From positions 1-32,333 of the forward strand of contig DUMS01000051.1 in the NCBI GenBank assembly GCA_012839745.1: a DNA stretch of 32,333 bases, given 5' to 3'. Both the position numbers and the translations under genes were made by a program. This document shows positions 14,913 through 22,969 of this stretch, piece after piece. Position 1 is the stretch's first letter; each line of letters opens with the position of its first letter. The stretch is from Tissierellia bacterium. Lineage in GTDB: Bacteria; Bacillota; Clostridia; Tissierellales; Tepidimicrobiaceae. The notes beneath the pieces were generated by a model. The model made no database searches. It was not told the origin of the DNA and saw only the letters and a list, made by a program, of their open reading frames with translations.

Positions 14913-17351
14913 ATGGCAATGTTTGGCAGATTTACGGAAAGAGCTCAGAAGGCAATATTATTAGCTCAGGAAGAAGCAAAAAGGCTACGTCATAACTATG
15001 TAGGTACTGAACATATATTACTTGGATTAATTGCAGAGCGGGATGGTATTGCAGCTAAAGCCCTGGCTAATGCAGGGGTGACTTTAGAGAGAGCAAGGGA
15101 AGAGGTCATAAGGGCAGTAGGAGAAGGCAGCTATGACGTTGATATTATGGGATTTACACCTAGAACCAAGAGGATATTTGAACTGAGCTTTCTTCAAGCA
15201 AGAAATATGGGGCATAATTATGTAGGAACAGAACATATACTACTGGGCCTATTAGATGAAAATGAAGGAGTTGCAATAGTAATACTCAGGAAGATGGGTG
15301 TAGATATTACAAGCTTGAGAGAAAGCATAATGGGAATGCTTTCTGATAATCAGCTGAAACAGGCTTATAATCCAAAGGCCAGCAAAACAAATACCCCATA
15401 TTTGGATAGGTATGGCAGAGACCTTACAAAGCTTGCAGTAGATGGCAAGATAGACCCTGTAATAGGGAGAACCAAGGAGATAGAAAGGGTAATACAGATA
15501 TTGAGCAGGAGAACCAAAAACAATCCTGTGCTGATTGGAGAGCCAGGAGTTGGTAAAACTGCCATTGCAGAAGGACTGGCACAGAAGATTGTGGATGGAG
15601 AAGTTCCTGAAATTATAAAGAACAAAAGGGTAGTGACTTTAGACTTGCCCGGTATGCTGGCAGGGTCTAAATATAGAGGAGAGTTTGAGGAAAGGTTAAA
15701 GGGAGCTCTGACTGAATTAAAGGAAAATGGCAATATAATATTGTTTATAGATGAGCTTCATACAATAATTGGAGCTGGAGCAGCAGAAGGAGCAATAGAT
15801 GCCTCCAATATACTGAAACCAATGCTGGCAAGAGGAGAGATTCAAGTAATAGGTGCAACTACAATAGACGAATACAGAAAGTACATTGAAAAGGACGCTG
15901 CCCTGGAAAGAAGATTTCAGCCTATAATGGTGGACGAACCAACTGTAGAAGATACAATTAAGATTCTGGAAGGATTAAGGGATAGATATGAAGCCCATCA
16001 CGGAGTCAAGATATCTGATGAAGCTTTAAAGGCAGCAGCAGAGCTGTCCAACAGATATATAACAGACAGATATTTGCCTGACAAAGCAATAGATTTGCTG
16101 GATGAAGCAGCTTCCATGGTAAAAATAAATTCATTTGTTACACCTGAAGGACTAAAGGATCTGGAGGAGAAATTGGAAGAGCTGGCCCACGAGAAGGAAG
16201 AAGCCATAAATACTCAGAATTATGAAAAAGCAGCTCAAATAAGGGATGAGGAAAAGAGAATAAGAGAGCAGCTTGAAAGGGAGAAAAACAGATGGAGAAC
16301 AGAAAAGATCAGCTCCAGTATGGTATTAGGGTATGACGAAATAGCAAAGGTTGTATCCAACTGGACTGGAATACCGGTAAGCAAGATGACTACTGAAGAA
16401 AGCCAGAAGCTTTTACATCTTGAGGAAGAGCTTCATAAGAAGGTAGTAGGGCAGGATCATGCGGTAAGCGCTGTAGCCAATGCAATAAGAAGAGCCAGAG
16501 TAGGGCTGAAAGACCCCAAGAAGCCTGTTGGAACCTTTATATTTGTTGGACCAACAGGTGTAGGAAAGACATACCTTGCAAAATCCCTGGCTGAAACATT
16601 ATTTGGAGATTCTGATTTAATGATTAGAATTGACATGAGCGAATATATGGAGAAGCATTCAGTTTCAAGACTTATAGGTTCTCCACCAGGATATGTTGGA
16701 TATGATGAAGGAGGCCAGCTGACAGAAGCCGTTAGAAGGAAGCCCTATTCAGTAGTGCTGTTTGATGAAATAGAAAAGGCTCATCCTGATGTATTCAACA
16801 TTCTGTTGCAGATACTGGATGATGGAAGGCTTACTGATTCTAAGGGAAGGACTGTAGACTTCAAGAATACCATTATAATAATGTCATCAAACGTAGGTGC
16901 AACAACTATAAGAAAGCAGAATGTACTTGGATTTGCATCTGGTGGAGAGGTTCAAAAGGAAGAATATGAAAAGATGAAGGAAACCATTATGGATGAGTTA
17001 AAGAGAACCTTTAGACCTGAATTTCTGAATAGAATTGATGAGGTAATAGTATTCCACTCCCTGAAGGAAGAGGATGTGAAGAAAATTGTTGGCATAATGG
17101 TTAGGGAGCTTGAGGAAAGAATGGCTAAGCTGGATGTAAAAATCAAGGTTACTGAAAACACCATAAATGAAATAAGCAAGAAGGGCTTTGACCCGGTATA
17201 CGGAGCCAGACCACTTGAAAGAACAATTACAAAGATGATTGAAGACCAACTGGCAGAGGAGATATTAAAGGGAAATATATCAAAGGATGATGAGATAATA
17301 ATAGACTTTAAGGATGGCAAGCTTGTATTTGAAAAGGGGTCTCTGGTTTAG
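14913..17351 (+). CDS. clpC: ATP-dependent Clp protease ATP-binding subunit ClpC
   Basis: A Hsp100 unfoldase of 812 residues that feeds arginine-phosphorylated or adaptor-bound proteins to ClpP. The N-domain repeats (two copies of [12 protein letters not shown]) span about 1-150. AAA1 has Walker A GEPGVGKT (209-216). The middle domain holds the UVR segment [16 protein letters not shown] (about 428-460), which contacts McsA. AAA2 has Walker A GPTGVGKT (546-553) and [12 protein letters not shown]. The start follows AGGAGG (14901-14906) by 6 nt. It is the last gene of the ctsR operon; its stop lies inside the terminator stem. Confidence 0.97.
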   Translation: MAMFGRFTERAQKAILLAQEEAKRLRHNYVGTEHILLGLIAERDGIAAKALANAGVTLERAREEVIRAVGEGSYDVDIMGFTPRTKRIFELSFLQARNMGHNYVGTEHILLGLLDENEGVAIVILRKMGVDITSLRESIMGMLSDNQLKQAYNPKASKTNTPYLDRYGRDLTKLAVDGKIDPVIGRTKEIERVIQILSRRTKNNPVLIGEPGVGKTAIAEGLAQKIVDGEVPEIIKNKRVVTLDLPGMLAGSKYRGEFEERLKGALTELKENGNIILFIDELHTIIGAGAAEGAIDASNILKPMLARGEIQVIGATTIDEYRKYIEKDAALERRFQPIMVDEPTVEDTIKILEGLRDRYEAHHGVKISDEALKAAAELSNRYITDRYLPDKAIDLLDEAASMVKINSFVTPEGLKDLEEKLEELAHEKEEAINTQNYEKAAQIRDEEKRIREQLEREKNRWRTEKISSSMVLGYDEIAKVVSNWTGIPVSKMTTEESQKLLHLEEELHKKVVGQDHAVSAVANAIRRARVGLKDPKKPVGTFIFVGPTGVGKTYLAKSLAETLFGDSDLMIRIDMSEYMEKHSVSRLIGSPPGYVGYDEGGQLTEAVRRKPYSVVLFDEIEKAHPDVFNILLQILDDGRLTDSKGRTVDFKNTIIIMSSNVGATTIRKQNVLGFASGGEVQKEEYEKMKETIMDELKRTFRPEFLNRIDEVIVFHSLKEEDVKKIVGIMVRELEERMAKLDVKIKVTENTINEISKKGFDPVYGARPLERTITKMIEDQLAEEILKGNISKDDEIIIDFKDGKLVFEKGSLV

Positions 17352-17379
17352 GTCATAGTTAATGCTATGACCTATTTTT
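17349..17379 (+). terminator. Terminator of the ctsR-clpC operon
   Basis: A 10-bp stem (17349-17358 with 17365-17374), loop TTAATG, five Ts at 17375-17379. It begins within the clpC stop codon. Confidence 0.88.
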
Positions 17380-17420
17380 ATGATATAATATTAGGCGAGA
17401 ATAAAATATAAGGTGGTAAG

Positions 17421-18800
17421 ATGAAGAAGAAAACCGTATATAAGTGCTCCCAATGCGGATATGAGACTATTAAATGGTCCGGATATTGTCAGCAGTGTGG
17501 AGCTTGGAATAGCATAGAGGAAACAGTAGTTGAAAAGAAAAAGGATAATATGGCTATAAATAGAGATAATAAGTTAAATCCTGTAAGGCTTTCAGAGGTA
17601 AAGGTAGACGACAGCCAAAGAATAGTAACAAGTATGGAGGAGTTCAATAGGGTTTTAGGCGGTGGAATTGTAAAGGACTCTGTAACTATATTGACAGCAA
17701 GGCCCGGAGCTGGAAAGTCCACTTTATTGCTGGAAATATCAAGCGATGTTGCAAAAAAAGGGTATAGGGTGCTTTACGCTTCCGGGGAGGAAAGCGAAAC
17801 CCAGATTAGAGCCAGGGCAAACAGGATATTGGATGAAATTCCGGAGAACATCTGGATACTGTCAGATATCAGCATGAACAGCGTATTGAAATCCATTGAG
17901 GATGTAGATGCAGATTTGGTGGTAGTAGACAGCATACAGACCTTTGTATTGGAGGAGTTTAGCTCAAGGGCTGGCTCTCCCATTCAAACCATTGAATGTG
18001 CCAATGCGCTAGTTGAAATTGCAAAGAATAAGAAAAGGCCAAGAGCCATAATCATGGTAGGACACATGACAAAAGCAGATGAAATGGCAGGCTTAAGAAC
18101 ACTGGAGCACCTGGTGGATACAGTGGTTTATCTAGAAGGTGAAAGTGATGAACCTATCAGGACTCTTATGGCTACCAAGAACAGGTTTGGCAGAACTGGT
18201 GAAATAGGGCTGTTCTCCATGGAAGAGGAAGGCATGGTGCAAATAGATAACCCTTCTGAATTCTTCATAACCAAAAGGGAAGATGGTCTATATGTTCCAG
18301 GCAGTGTCTTAACTGTAATCAAGGAAGGTTCAAGGCATATAACTGTGGAAATTGAAAGCCTTGTGTCCAAGTCCTTTGCTCCTTATCCTTCGAGAATTGG
18401 CGAATGCTTAAGGAAAGACCAGCTTAATACATTGATATCCATATTGGAGCAAAGGGGTGGCATAAATCTCTATGATAAGAATGTAGTCATAAAGGTAACA
18501 GGCGGCTTGAAATTAAGGGAACAGGCAGCCAATTTAGCCATATTGATGAGTATAGTTTCATCTGTTTTGGAAAAGGGAATTCCTAATGATGTGGTATTCA
18601 TAGCAGATGTAGGTTTGACAGGGGAGCTTAAAAAAGTACCTTCATTGGAATCAAGAATTAGAGAACTGGACAGGATGGGATACAAAAAGGCATATATATC
18701 TAAAGATGGACTAAATCAGAAGCTGAATTTAACCAATTTGGAAGTAGTGGGGCTGAGAACTCTGGAGGAAGTTATTAATCATGTGTTCCATATGAATTGA
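17421..18800 (+). CDS. radA: DNA repair protein RadA
   Basis: A 459-residue RecA-like ATPase with a Lon-type C-terminal domain, acting in recombination and branch processing. The N-terminal zinc finger uses C9/C12 and C23/C26. The KNRFG motif of RadA is present, and the Lon-like domain runs from about residue 280 to the end (GGLKLREQAANLAI, DVGLTGELKKVPSLESRI). The Walker A reads ARPGAGKST (93-101), with alanine in place of the first glycine, and the usual AGPRxLEH is AGLRTLEH, so this is a divergent RadA. AGGTGG precedes the ATG. It follows the clpC terminator, as in B. subtilis, but the disA gene usually found next is absent. Confidence 0.93.
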   Translation: MKKKTVYKCSQCGYETIKWSGYCQQCGAWNSIEETVVEKKKDNMAINRDNKLNPVRLSEVKVDDSQRIVTSMEEFNRVLGGGIVKDSVTILTARPGAGKSTLLLEISSDVAKKGYRVLYASGEESETQIRARANRILDEIPENIWILSDISMNSVLKSIEDVDADLVVVDSIQTFVLEEFSSRAGSPIQTIECANALVEIAKNKKRPRAIIMVGHMTKADEMAGLRTLEHLVDTVVYLEGESDEPIRTLMATKNRFGRTGEIGLFSMEEEGMVQIDNPSEFFITKREDGLYVPGSVLTVIKEGSRHITVEIESLVSKSFAPYPSRIGECLRKDQLNTLISILEQRGGINLYDKNVVIKVTGGLKLREQAANLAILMSIVSSVLEKGIPNDVVFIADVGLTGELKKVPSLESRIRELDRMGYKKAYISKDGLNQKLNLTNLEVVGLRTLEEVINHVFHMN

Positions 18801-18809
18801 ATAGAAAAG

Positions 18810-18839
18810 CAAGGCTAAGACATTAATATCTTAGCCTTG
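18810..18839. terminator. Bidirectional terminator between radA and the minus-strand gene
   Basis: A perfect 11-bp stem (18810-18820 with 18829-18839) with an 8-nt loop lies between two convergent stop codons. Confidence 0.8.
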
Positions 18840-18855
18840 TCATTTAGTTTTACTG

Positions 18856-19278
18856 TTATTTCAAACTAAATATTCCAAGGGCTTTCATGTTTTTGTACTC
18901 ATTTATAAAGGAGTCGGCCAGATTTATATCTAAAGCATTGCAAAGAGCAGACAAATAGAACAGATAGGCACCTATTTCCTGTATAATTATTTCCTTGCAA
19001 TTAGGGCATAGCTCCCCTTTTATATGATTGCTCATGCTTTTTTTCATTTCCTGCAATGATTCTTTATTGTAATCCTGCTTTGTTGCATGAATTTCTATGC
19101 AACCACAGGAGGTAACTGACTTTACTACCGCTCTGTTTATTCTGGTTGTATACTCATCAAGCTTTGTAGTTATGTCTAAAACGCTTTTATGCCTGATAAG
19201 TACGTCATCTACAAGGTTTTGGAAATCGCTTAAGGTAATGTTTTGCTGAATGTTAACTGTATTTGAATTTATGTCCAT
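18856..19278 (-). CDS. MazG-like/DUF1573-type protein of unknown function
   Basis: A 140-residue, mostly helical protein that resembles clostridial proteins often annotated DUF1573. Visible marks are a TSCGC motif (C58, C60), a CPNC pair (C91, C94) and a segment EIGAYLFYLSALCNALDINL (101-120) that looks like the metal-site helix of MazG-type nucleotide pyrophosphohydrolases. The cysteines could form a metal site; no activity can be claimed. The frame is open upstream, but the ATG at 19278 has AGGGGTG 5 nt before it, while upstream ATGs lack a site and overlap the promoter. It is divergent from carD, with a near-perfect promoter, and occupies the place where disA is usually found. Confidence 0.72.
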   Translation of the reverse strand: MDINSNTVNIQQNITLSDFQNLVDDVLIRHKSVLDITTKLDEYTTRINRAVVKSVTSCGCIEIHATKQDYNKESLQEMKKSMSNHIKGELCPNCKEIIIQEIGAYLFYLSALCNALDINLADSFINEYKNMKALGIFSLK

Positions 19279-19320
19279 ATTGTCACCCCTGTCAATTGAA
19301 ATAGTATTGATTATGGTTTT

Positions 19321-19350
19321 ATTATACTGACTGGGACAAGTTGTTGTCAA
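19321..19350 (-). promoter_or_regulatory. Consensus sigma-A promoter of the minus-strand MazG-like gene
   Basis: On the minus strand, a perfect TTGACA (19350-19345) and a perfect TATAAT (19326-19321) are 18 bp apart. Confidence 0.82.
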
Positions 19351-19394
19351 ATGTTTCTGAAAATATATTTTTTTAATATCAAATAAATAAATAG

Positions 19395-19423
19395 TTGACA
19401 CAGAATATACTGTGTAGTATAAT
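19395..19423 (+). promoter_or_regulatory. Consensus sigma-A promoter of carD with an internal dyad
   Basis: A perfect TTGACA (19395-19400) and a perfect TATAAT (19418-19423) are 17 bp apart. The spacer region holds the inverted repeat ACACAG (19398-19403) and CTGTGT (19410-19415) around AATATA, an operator-like position. Confidence 0.85.
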
Positions 19424-19490
19424 ATTAGCTTTACAACCTTTATTTATTATTGTATAATAATTAAGAGAAGCTAAAATAGGAGGTTGTAAT

Positions 19491-19976
19491 ATGTTTAACA
19501 TTGGAGATAAGATTGTTTATCCTATGCATGGTGCTGGCATAATAGAAGGAATAGAAGAAAGGGAAATATTAGGAGAGAAGAGAAAATACTATATTGTGAG
19601 AATGCCAATAGGTGACATGAAGGTAATGATACCTGTTGATAATATAGAGGAAATTGGAATCAGAGAAGTCATAAAGGATGAAGAAGTGGAAAAGGTAATA
19701 GACATATTAAAAGGAGGCAGTACAGTAATGCCTCAAAACTGGAACAGGCGCTATAGAGCAAATATGGAAAAGATAAAGTCTGGAGATATATATGAAATTG
19801 CAGCAGTAGTGAGAAATCTTATGTTAAGGGATGCTGAAAAGACTCTTTCCACAGGGGAGAGAAAGATGTTAAACAGTGCAAAGCAGATGTTGATTAGCGA
19901 AATTGTGCTGGCTATTAACTCAAGTGAAGAGGAAACTGAAAAGCTTATAGATGAAACTGTAAAATGTGCATATTGA
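19491..19976 (+). CDS. CarD/CdnL-family RNA polymerase-binding regulator
   Basis: A 161-residue protein with the N-terminal CarD/TRCF RNA polymerase-interaction domain (FNIGDKIVYPMHGAGIIEGIEER, then YYIVRMP and VMIPVDNIEEIG, about 1-58) and a helical C-terminal half with NWNRRYRANMEKIKSGDIYEIAAVVRNL, typical of CdnL. By family knowledge it binds the beta subunit and stabilises open complexes, notably at rRNA-type promoters. The start follows AGGAGG by 6 nt. It has its own strong promoter with an operator-like dyad and lies 66 nt before yacL. Confidence 0.92.
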   Translation: MFNIGDKIVYPMHGAGIIEGIEEREILGEKRKYYIVRMPIGDMKVMIPVDNIEEIGIREVIKDEEVEKVIDILKGGSTVMPQNWNRRYRANMEKIKSGDIYEIAAVVRNLMLRDAEKTLSTGERKMLNSAKQMLISEIVLAINSSEEETEKLIDETVKCAY

Positions 19977-20042
19977 AAATTGTTTTATTTTTTGTTATAT
20001 ATTTTATTTAAATGGTAATAAATATATATGGGAGGTGAACAA

Positions 20043-21140
20043 ATGATAGACAAAATAACACGAGGAATTATAGTATTAATAGGATTACTGATTGGATATG
20101 GTGCTGTTTCAGGTTTTATGGCGTTGAATATAATAAGCTTACCAGATAGAGGTTGGTTGAATTTATTTTTTTATGTAGGTATTAGCTTGATTTTTGGAAT
20201 TATATTTTTCTTGTTGTCTCCAAGGATAATAAATAGAGGTAAGAAAATTGCCAAATTCATTGAAGGTGAGTTACAGGACATTCCAGCTAATGAGATTGTT
20301 GTTGCTTCTATTGGATTAATAGTTGGTTTAGTAATTGCCTATTTGCTGAGTCAGCCCTTCTATAAGCTTGAAATTCCCTATCTGGGGGTTGCAATATCAA
20401 TAATTTTGTATGCAGCTTTTGGATATTTGGGAGTTAAGATACCAGTTAAGAAGAAAGATGATATTTCTAATTTAGTTGGTTTTATAAGAAAAAATCCAGG
20501 CAAGGATAAAGACAATGCTGAATATACCTCTTGTCCTAAAGTTCTTGATACAAGCGTAATTATAGATGGAAGAATAGCAGATATATGCAAGACAGGGTTT
20601 ATAGAGGGACCACTGGTAATTCCGGAGTTTGTTTTGGAAGAACTGCAGCATATTGCTGATTCCTCAGATACCCTCAAAAGGAATAGAGGAAGGCGTGGAC
20701 TTGATATATTGAATAAGATTCAGAAGGAATTGGATATAGAAGTAATAATACACGATGGAAAATTTGATGATGTAAAAGAAGTTGACTCTAAGCTATTAAA
20801 GCTTACACAATCCTTAAATGGGAAGATAATAACTAATGACTATAATCTAAATAAGGTTGCTGAAGTGCAGAACATAAAGGTATTGAATATAAATGAGCTG
20901 GCTAATGCTGTGAAACCTATTGTACTGCCTGGAGAGGAAATGATAGTTCAGGTAATTAAGGATGGCAAGGAATCCGGACAGGGTCTAGCTTATTTGGATG
21001 ATGGTACAATGATTGTAGTGGAAAGCGGCAAGAAGCATATAGGAGAAACCATAGATGTTTTAGTTACCAGCGTACTGCAGACTTCAGCAGGAAGAATGAT
21101 ATTTGCCAAACCGAAAACTCTGGTAGATAAAGCAATATAA
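20043..21140 (+). CDS. yacL: YacL-type membrane PIN and TRAM domain protein
   Basis: A 365-residue protein of the YacL family. Four hydrophobic segments lie at about 8-30, 40-60, 84-104 and 112-132. A PIN nuclease domain follows (VLDTSVIIDGRIADI with D169, EFVLEELQHIAD, D248, and ITNDYNLNKV with D266), and a TRAM RNA-binding domain covers about 292-357. The acidic residues needed for a metal-dependent RNase are present. The substrate is unknown. Start choice: the ATG at 20028 would contain the ribosome site GGGAGG (20030-20035), so the ATG at 20043, 7 nt after it, is used. The gene is in the conserved position before ispD. Confidence 0.93.
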   Translation: MIDKITRGIIVLIGLLIGYGAVSGFMALNIISLPDRGWLNLFFYVGISLIFGIIFFLLSPRIINRGKKIAKFIEGELQDIPANEIVVASIGLIVGLVIAYLLSQPFYKLEIPYLGVAISIILYAAFGYLGVKIPVKKKDDISNLVGFIRKNPGKDKDNAEYTSCPKVLDTSVIIDGRIADICKTGFIEGPLVIPEFVLEELQHIADSSDTLKRNRGRRGLDILNKIQKELDIEVIIHDGKFDDVKEVDSKLLKLTQSLNGKIITNDYNLNKVAEVQNIKVLNINELANAVKPIVLPGEEMIVQVIKDGKESGQGLAYLDDGTMIVVESGKKHIGETIDVLVTSVLQTSAGRMIFAKPKTLVDKAI

Positions 21141-21161
21141 GGCCGTATAGGCCTTATTTTT
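21138..21161 (+). terminator. Terminator of yacL
   Basis: TAAGGCC (21138-21144) pairs with GGCCTTA (21150-21156) around GTATA, followed by five Ts. The stem begins with the stop codon. Confidence 0.8.
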
Positions 21162-21183
21162 ATGGCTAATAAACATCTTTTGA

Positions 21184-21211
21184 TTGAAATCATATACATC
21201 TATGCTATAAT
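21184..21211 (+). promoter_or_regulatory. Promoter of ispD-ispF with extended -10
   Basis: TTGAAA (21184-21189) and TATAAT (21206-21211) are 16 bp apart, with TG one base before the -10. The transcript would begin near 21218, giving a leader of only about 12 nt. Confidence 0.65.
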
Positions 21212-21229
21212 ATTGAAGAGGTGAACTGC

Positions 21230-21970
21230 ATGTATAGAGACCAGTTTGTATCAGTTATTATAGCAGCAGCTGGAATGAGCAATAGGATGAAAAGCAAAAT
21301 AAATAAACAGTTTATTTTTTTAAATGATAAGCCTATGTTGGCTCATACTATTGAGAAATTTGAAAGGTGCAAATATGTTGATGAAATAATAGTAGTTGCA
21401 AAAGAGGATGAAATAAATTACTGCAAAAAAGAGATTATAAGAAAGTATAAGTTTAAAAAAGTATCTAAAATAGTAAGAGGTGGTAAGGAAAGACAGGATT
21501 CAGTATATAATGGAATACTAGCTCTGAATGAAAAGTCTGGGATAGTACTATCCCATGATGGTGCAAGGCCTTTTGTAAGTATCAAAAGCATTGTAGATAG
21601 CATTGAAGGTGCCTATAACTATGGTGCATGTATAATTGCTGTACCTGTTAAGGATACCATCAAGGTAGTAGATGAAAATAATAATATAAATACAACTCCT
21701 GAGAGGAATTTGCTGTGGCAGGCACAAACTCCACAGTGTTTTAGGAAGGATATACTTATGGAGGCCTACAGAAAGGCTATAGAAGATGGTTTTTTAGGAA
21801 CTGATGACAGCATGTTGGTTGAAAGATTAGGAATAGATGTAAAGATTGTAATGGGAAGCTATGAGAATATGAAGATAACAACTCCGGAAGATATAGTAAT
21901 TGCAGAATCCCTCTTGAAGGATAAATCAGAAATATATAGAAGAAAGGAAATTGCCTTTCAAGTGAGATAA
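21230..21970 (+). CDS. ispD: 2-C-methyl-D-erythritol 4-phosphate cytidylyltransferase
   Basis: A 246-residue cytosolic enzyme that joins MEP to CTP, giving CDP-ME, the third step of the non-mevalonate isoprenoid route. The nucleotide-binding N-terminus [13 protein letters not shown] with the conserved KQF lysine is visible, followed by [31 protein letters not shown] and [11 protein letters not shown], in the order usual for IspD. The ATG at 21230 has AGAGG 8 nt upstream; the GTG at 21221 is part of that site and has none of its own. The stop overlaps the ribosome site of ispF, so the two are translationally linked. Confidence 0.95.
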   Translation: MYRDQFVSVIIAAAGMSNRMKSKINKQFIFLNDKPMLAHTIEKFERCKYVDEIIVVAKEDEINYCKKEIIRKYKFKKVSKIVRGGKERQDSVYNGILALNEKSGIVLSHDGARPFVSIKSIVDSIEGAYNYGACIIAVPVKDTIKVVDENNNINTTPERNLLWQAQTPQCFRKDILMEAYRKAIEDGFLGTDDSMLVERLGIDVKIVMGSYENMKITTPEDIVIAESLLKDKSEIYRRKEIAFQVR

Positions 21971-21980
21971 GGTGATAAAT

Positions 21981-22457
21981 GTGAGAATAGGTATAGGATA
22001 CGATGTTCATGCACTTGTGGAAGGAAGGAAGCTCATAATTGGCGGAGTAGATATTCCATTTGAGAGAGGACTATTAGGGCATTCTGATGCTGATGTACTG
22101 GTGCATGCAATTATGGACAGCATATTGGGAGCTTTGGGAAAAGGCGACATAGGGAAGCATTTCCCCGATACTGATGAACAGTATAAGGATATTTCAAGTC
22201 TCATTTTGCTTGAGAGAGTATATAATATTATGAAAGAAGCAAAATATAGGGTAGGGAATATAGACTCAATAATTGTTGCTCAAAGGCCTAAAATGGCTCC
22301 CTACATAGAAGACATGAGGAAAAACATTGCCAGGGTTTTAAATACTGATGTATCAAATATTGGCATAAAGGCTACAACTACTGAAAGATTAGGATTTGAA
22401 GGAAGAGAGGAAGGAATAGGATCCTATAGCGTTTGTATATTGGTGCCTGTTGAATAA
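21981..22457 (+). CDS. ispF: 2-C-methyl-D-erythritol 2,4-cyclodiphosphate synthase
   Basis: A 158-residue trimeric enzyme converting CDP-ME 2-phosphate to ME-cPP in the MEP pathway. Metal ligands are D8 and H10 in GYDVHAL and H42 in [12 protein letters not shown]. The C-terminal block [23 protein letters not shown] is typical of the family. The start is the GTG at 21981, 6 nt after AAGGTG; the GTG at 21972 lies within that site. It is the second gene of the ispD-ispF unit, whose intermediate enzyme IspE is not in the window. Confidence 0.96.
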   Translation: MRIGIGYDVHALVEGRKLIIGGVDIPFERGLLGHSDADVLVHAIMDSILGALGKGDIGKHFPDTDEQYKDISSLILLERVYNIMKEAKYRVGNIDSIIVAQRPKMAPYIEDMRKNIARVLNTDVSNIGIKATTTERLGFEGREEGIGSYSVCILVPVE

Positions 22458-22464
22458 AAAACAG

Positions 22465-22493
22465 TTGACACGTGATTCTGATTTTAGTATTAT
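22465..22493 (+). promoter_or_regulatory. Promoter of the proS T-box transcript
   Basis: A perfect TTGACA (22465-22470) and TATTAT (22488-22493) are 17 bp apart, 7 bp after the ispF stop. Confidence 0.7.
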
Positions 22494-22504
22494 AATTTTA
22501 ATTA

Positions 22505-22737
22505 AATACTTGGCTATGACAGGAAATAGTAAGTATTAATGGCCCCAGAGAGGAAATCAATTGGTGGGAGATTTCCGGCCTTCTTAATACTGAACCCGTC
22601 CTTGAGCTTTTAAGCTGAAATAAGTAGGCTTAAACGCTAACTGCGTTAATGTTTCGAGTGGACCTTAAAGGGTCTATTAGAGTGGTACCGCGGAAGTACG
22701 CCTTTCGTCTCTATTTTTGGAGATGAAAGGCTTTTTT
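22505..22737 (+). promoter_or_regulatory. T-box leader sensing uncharged tRNA-Pro
   Basis: The T-box sequence AGAGTGGTACCGCGG is at about 22679-22693. The variable base T of TGGT fits A73 of tRNA-Pro. The specifier region reads GAACCCG at 22592-22598; CCC (22595-22597) is the best codon because a purine follows it, as the family requires, although CCG in the neighbouring frame is also proline. TAAGTAGG and a stem I region complete the element. Confidence 0.93.
22700..22737 (+). terminator. proS T-box terminator
   Basis: A 12-bp stem (22700-22711 with 22720-22731, one G-T pair), an 8-nt loop and six Ts at 22732-22737. Confidence 0.92.
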
Positions 22738-22744
22738 AGTTGAT

Positions 22745-22775
22745 ATAAGACAGAGGGACGGTTCTCTTGTCTTAT
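22745..22775. repeat. ATAAGACA palindrome, proS copy
   Basis: ATAAGACA (22745-22752) is the exact reverse complement of TGTCTTAT (22768-22775). The interior GAGGGACGGTTCTC adds three more pairs with one bulge. The same sequence with small changes follows the cysS T-box at 27554-27584. It begins 7 bp after the T-box terminator T run. Confidence 0.8.
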
Positions 22776-22804
22776 TTAGGTCAAAGCATATAAACAAGGA
22801 ATGA

Positions 22805-22868
22805 GTTCATATTAGCCGAGATATTTCACAAATTCGGAATCGGAGAGCCGTTGTTTGCCAATATGAAC
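22805..22868. repeat. 64-bp inverted-repeat element, proS copy
   Basis: Twelve-base ends (22805-22816 and 22857-22868) are inverted copies with one mismatch: GTTCATATTAGC and GCCAATATGAAC. The interior holds GATATTTCACAAATTC, also present with a two-base insertion in the cysS copy. It lies between the proS T-box and the proS ribosome site and resembles a small non-coding (MITE-like) repeat. The remaining stretch 22869-22960 shows only short direct repeats built on AACTGTC and AATTGAAAA. Confidence 0.65.
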
Positions 22869-22969
22869 TAAGAAAAAACAATTCAATTGAAAACTGTCCA
22901 TTAGAGAAATTATCATCCTGAACAAAAGGTGAACTGTCAATTAAAATTGAAAATAAGGGAGGAATAAAT

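Noticed and set aside
19279-19401. N-terminal extension of the minus-strand MazG-like gene
   Set aside because: It overlaps the gene's own perfect promoter and lacks a ribosome site.
22777-22785. AGGTCAAAG in the proS leader as a CtsR half-site
   Set aside because: Only a single half-site, no second heptad, and the gene is not a CtsR target type.
22865-22960. Internal proS promoter (TTGAAA, TATCAT) and short AACTGTC repeats
   Set aside because: The hexamers are weak with an 18-bp spacer, and the repeats are short and AT-rich; not enough to call.
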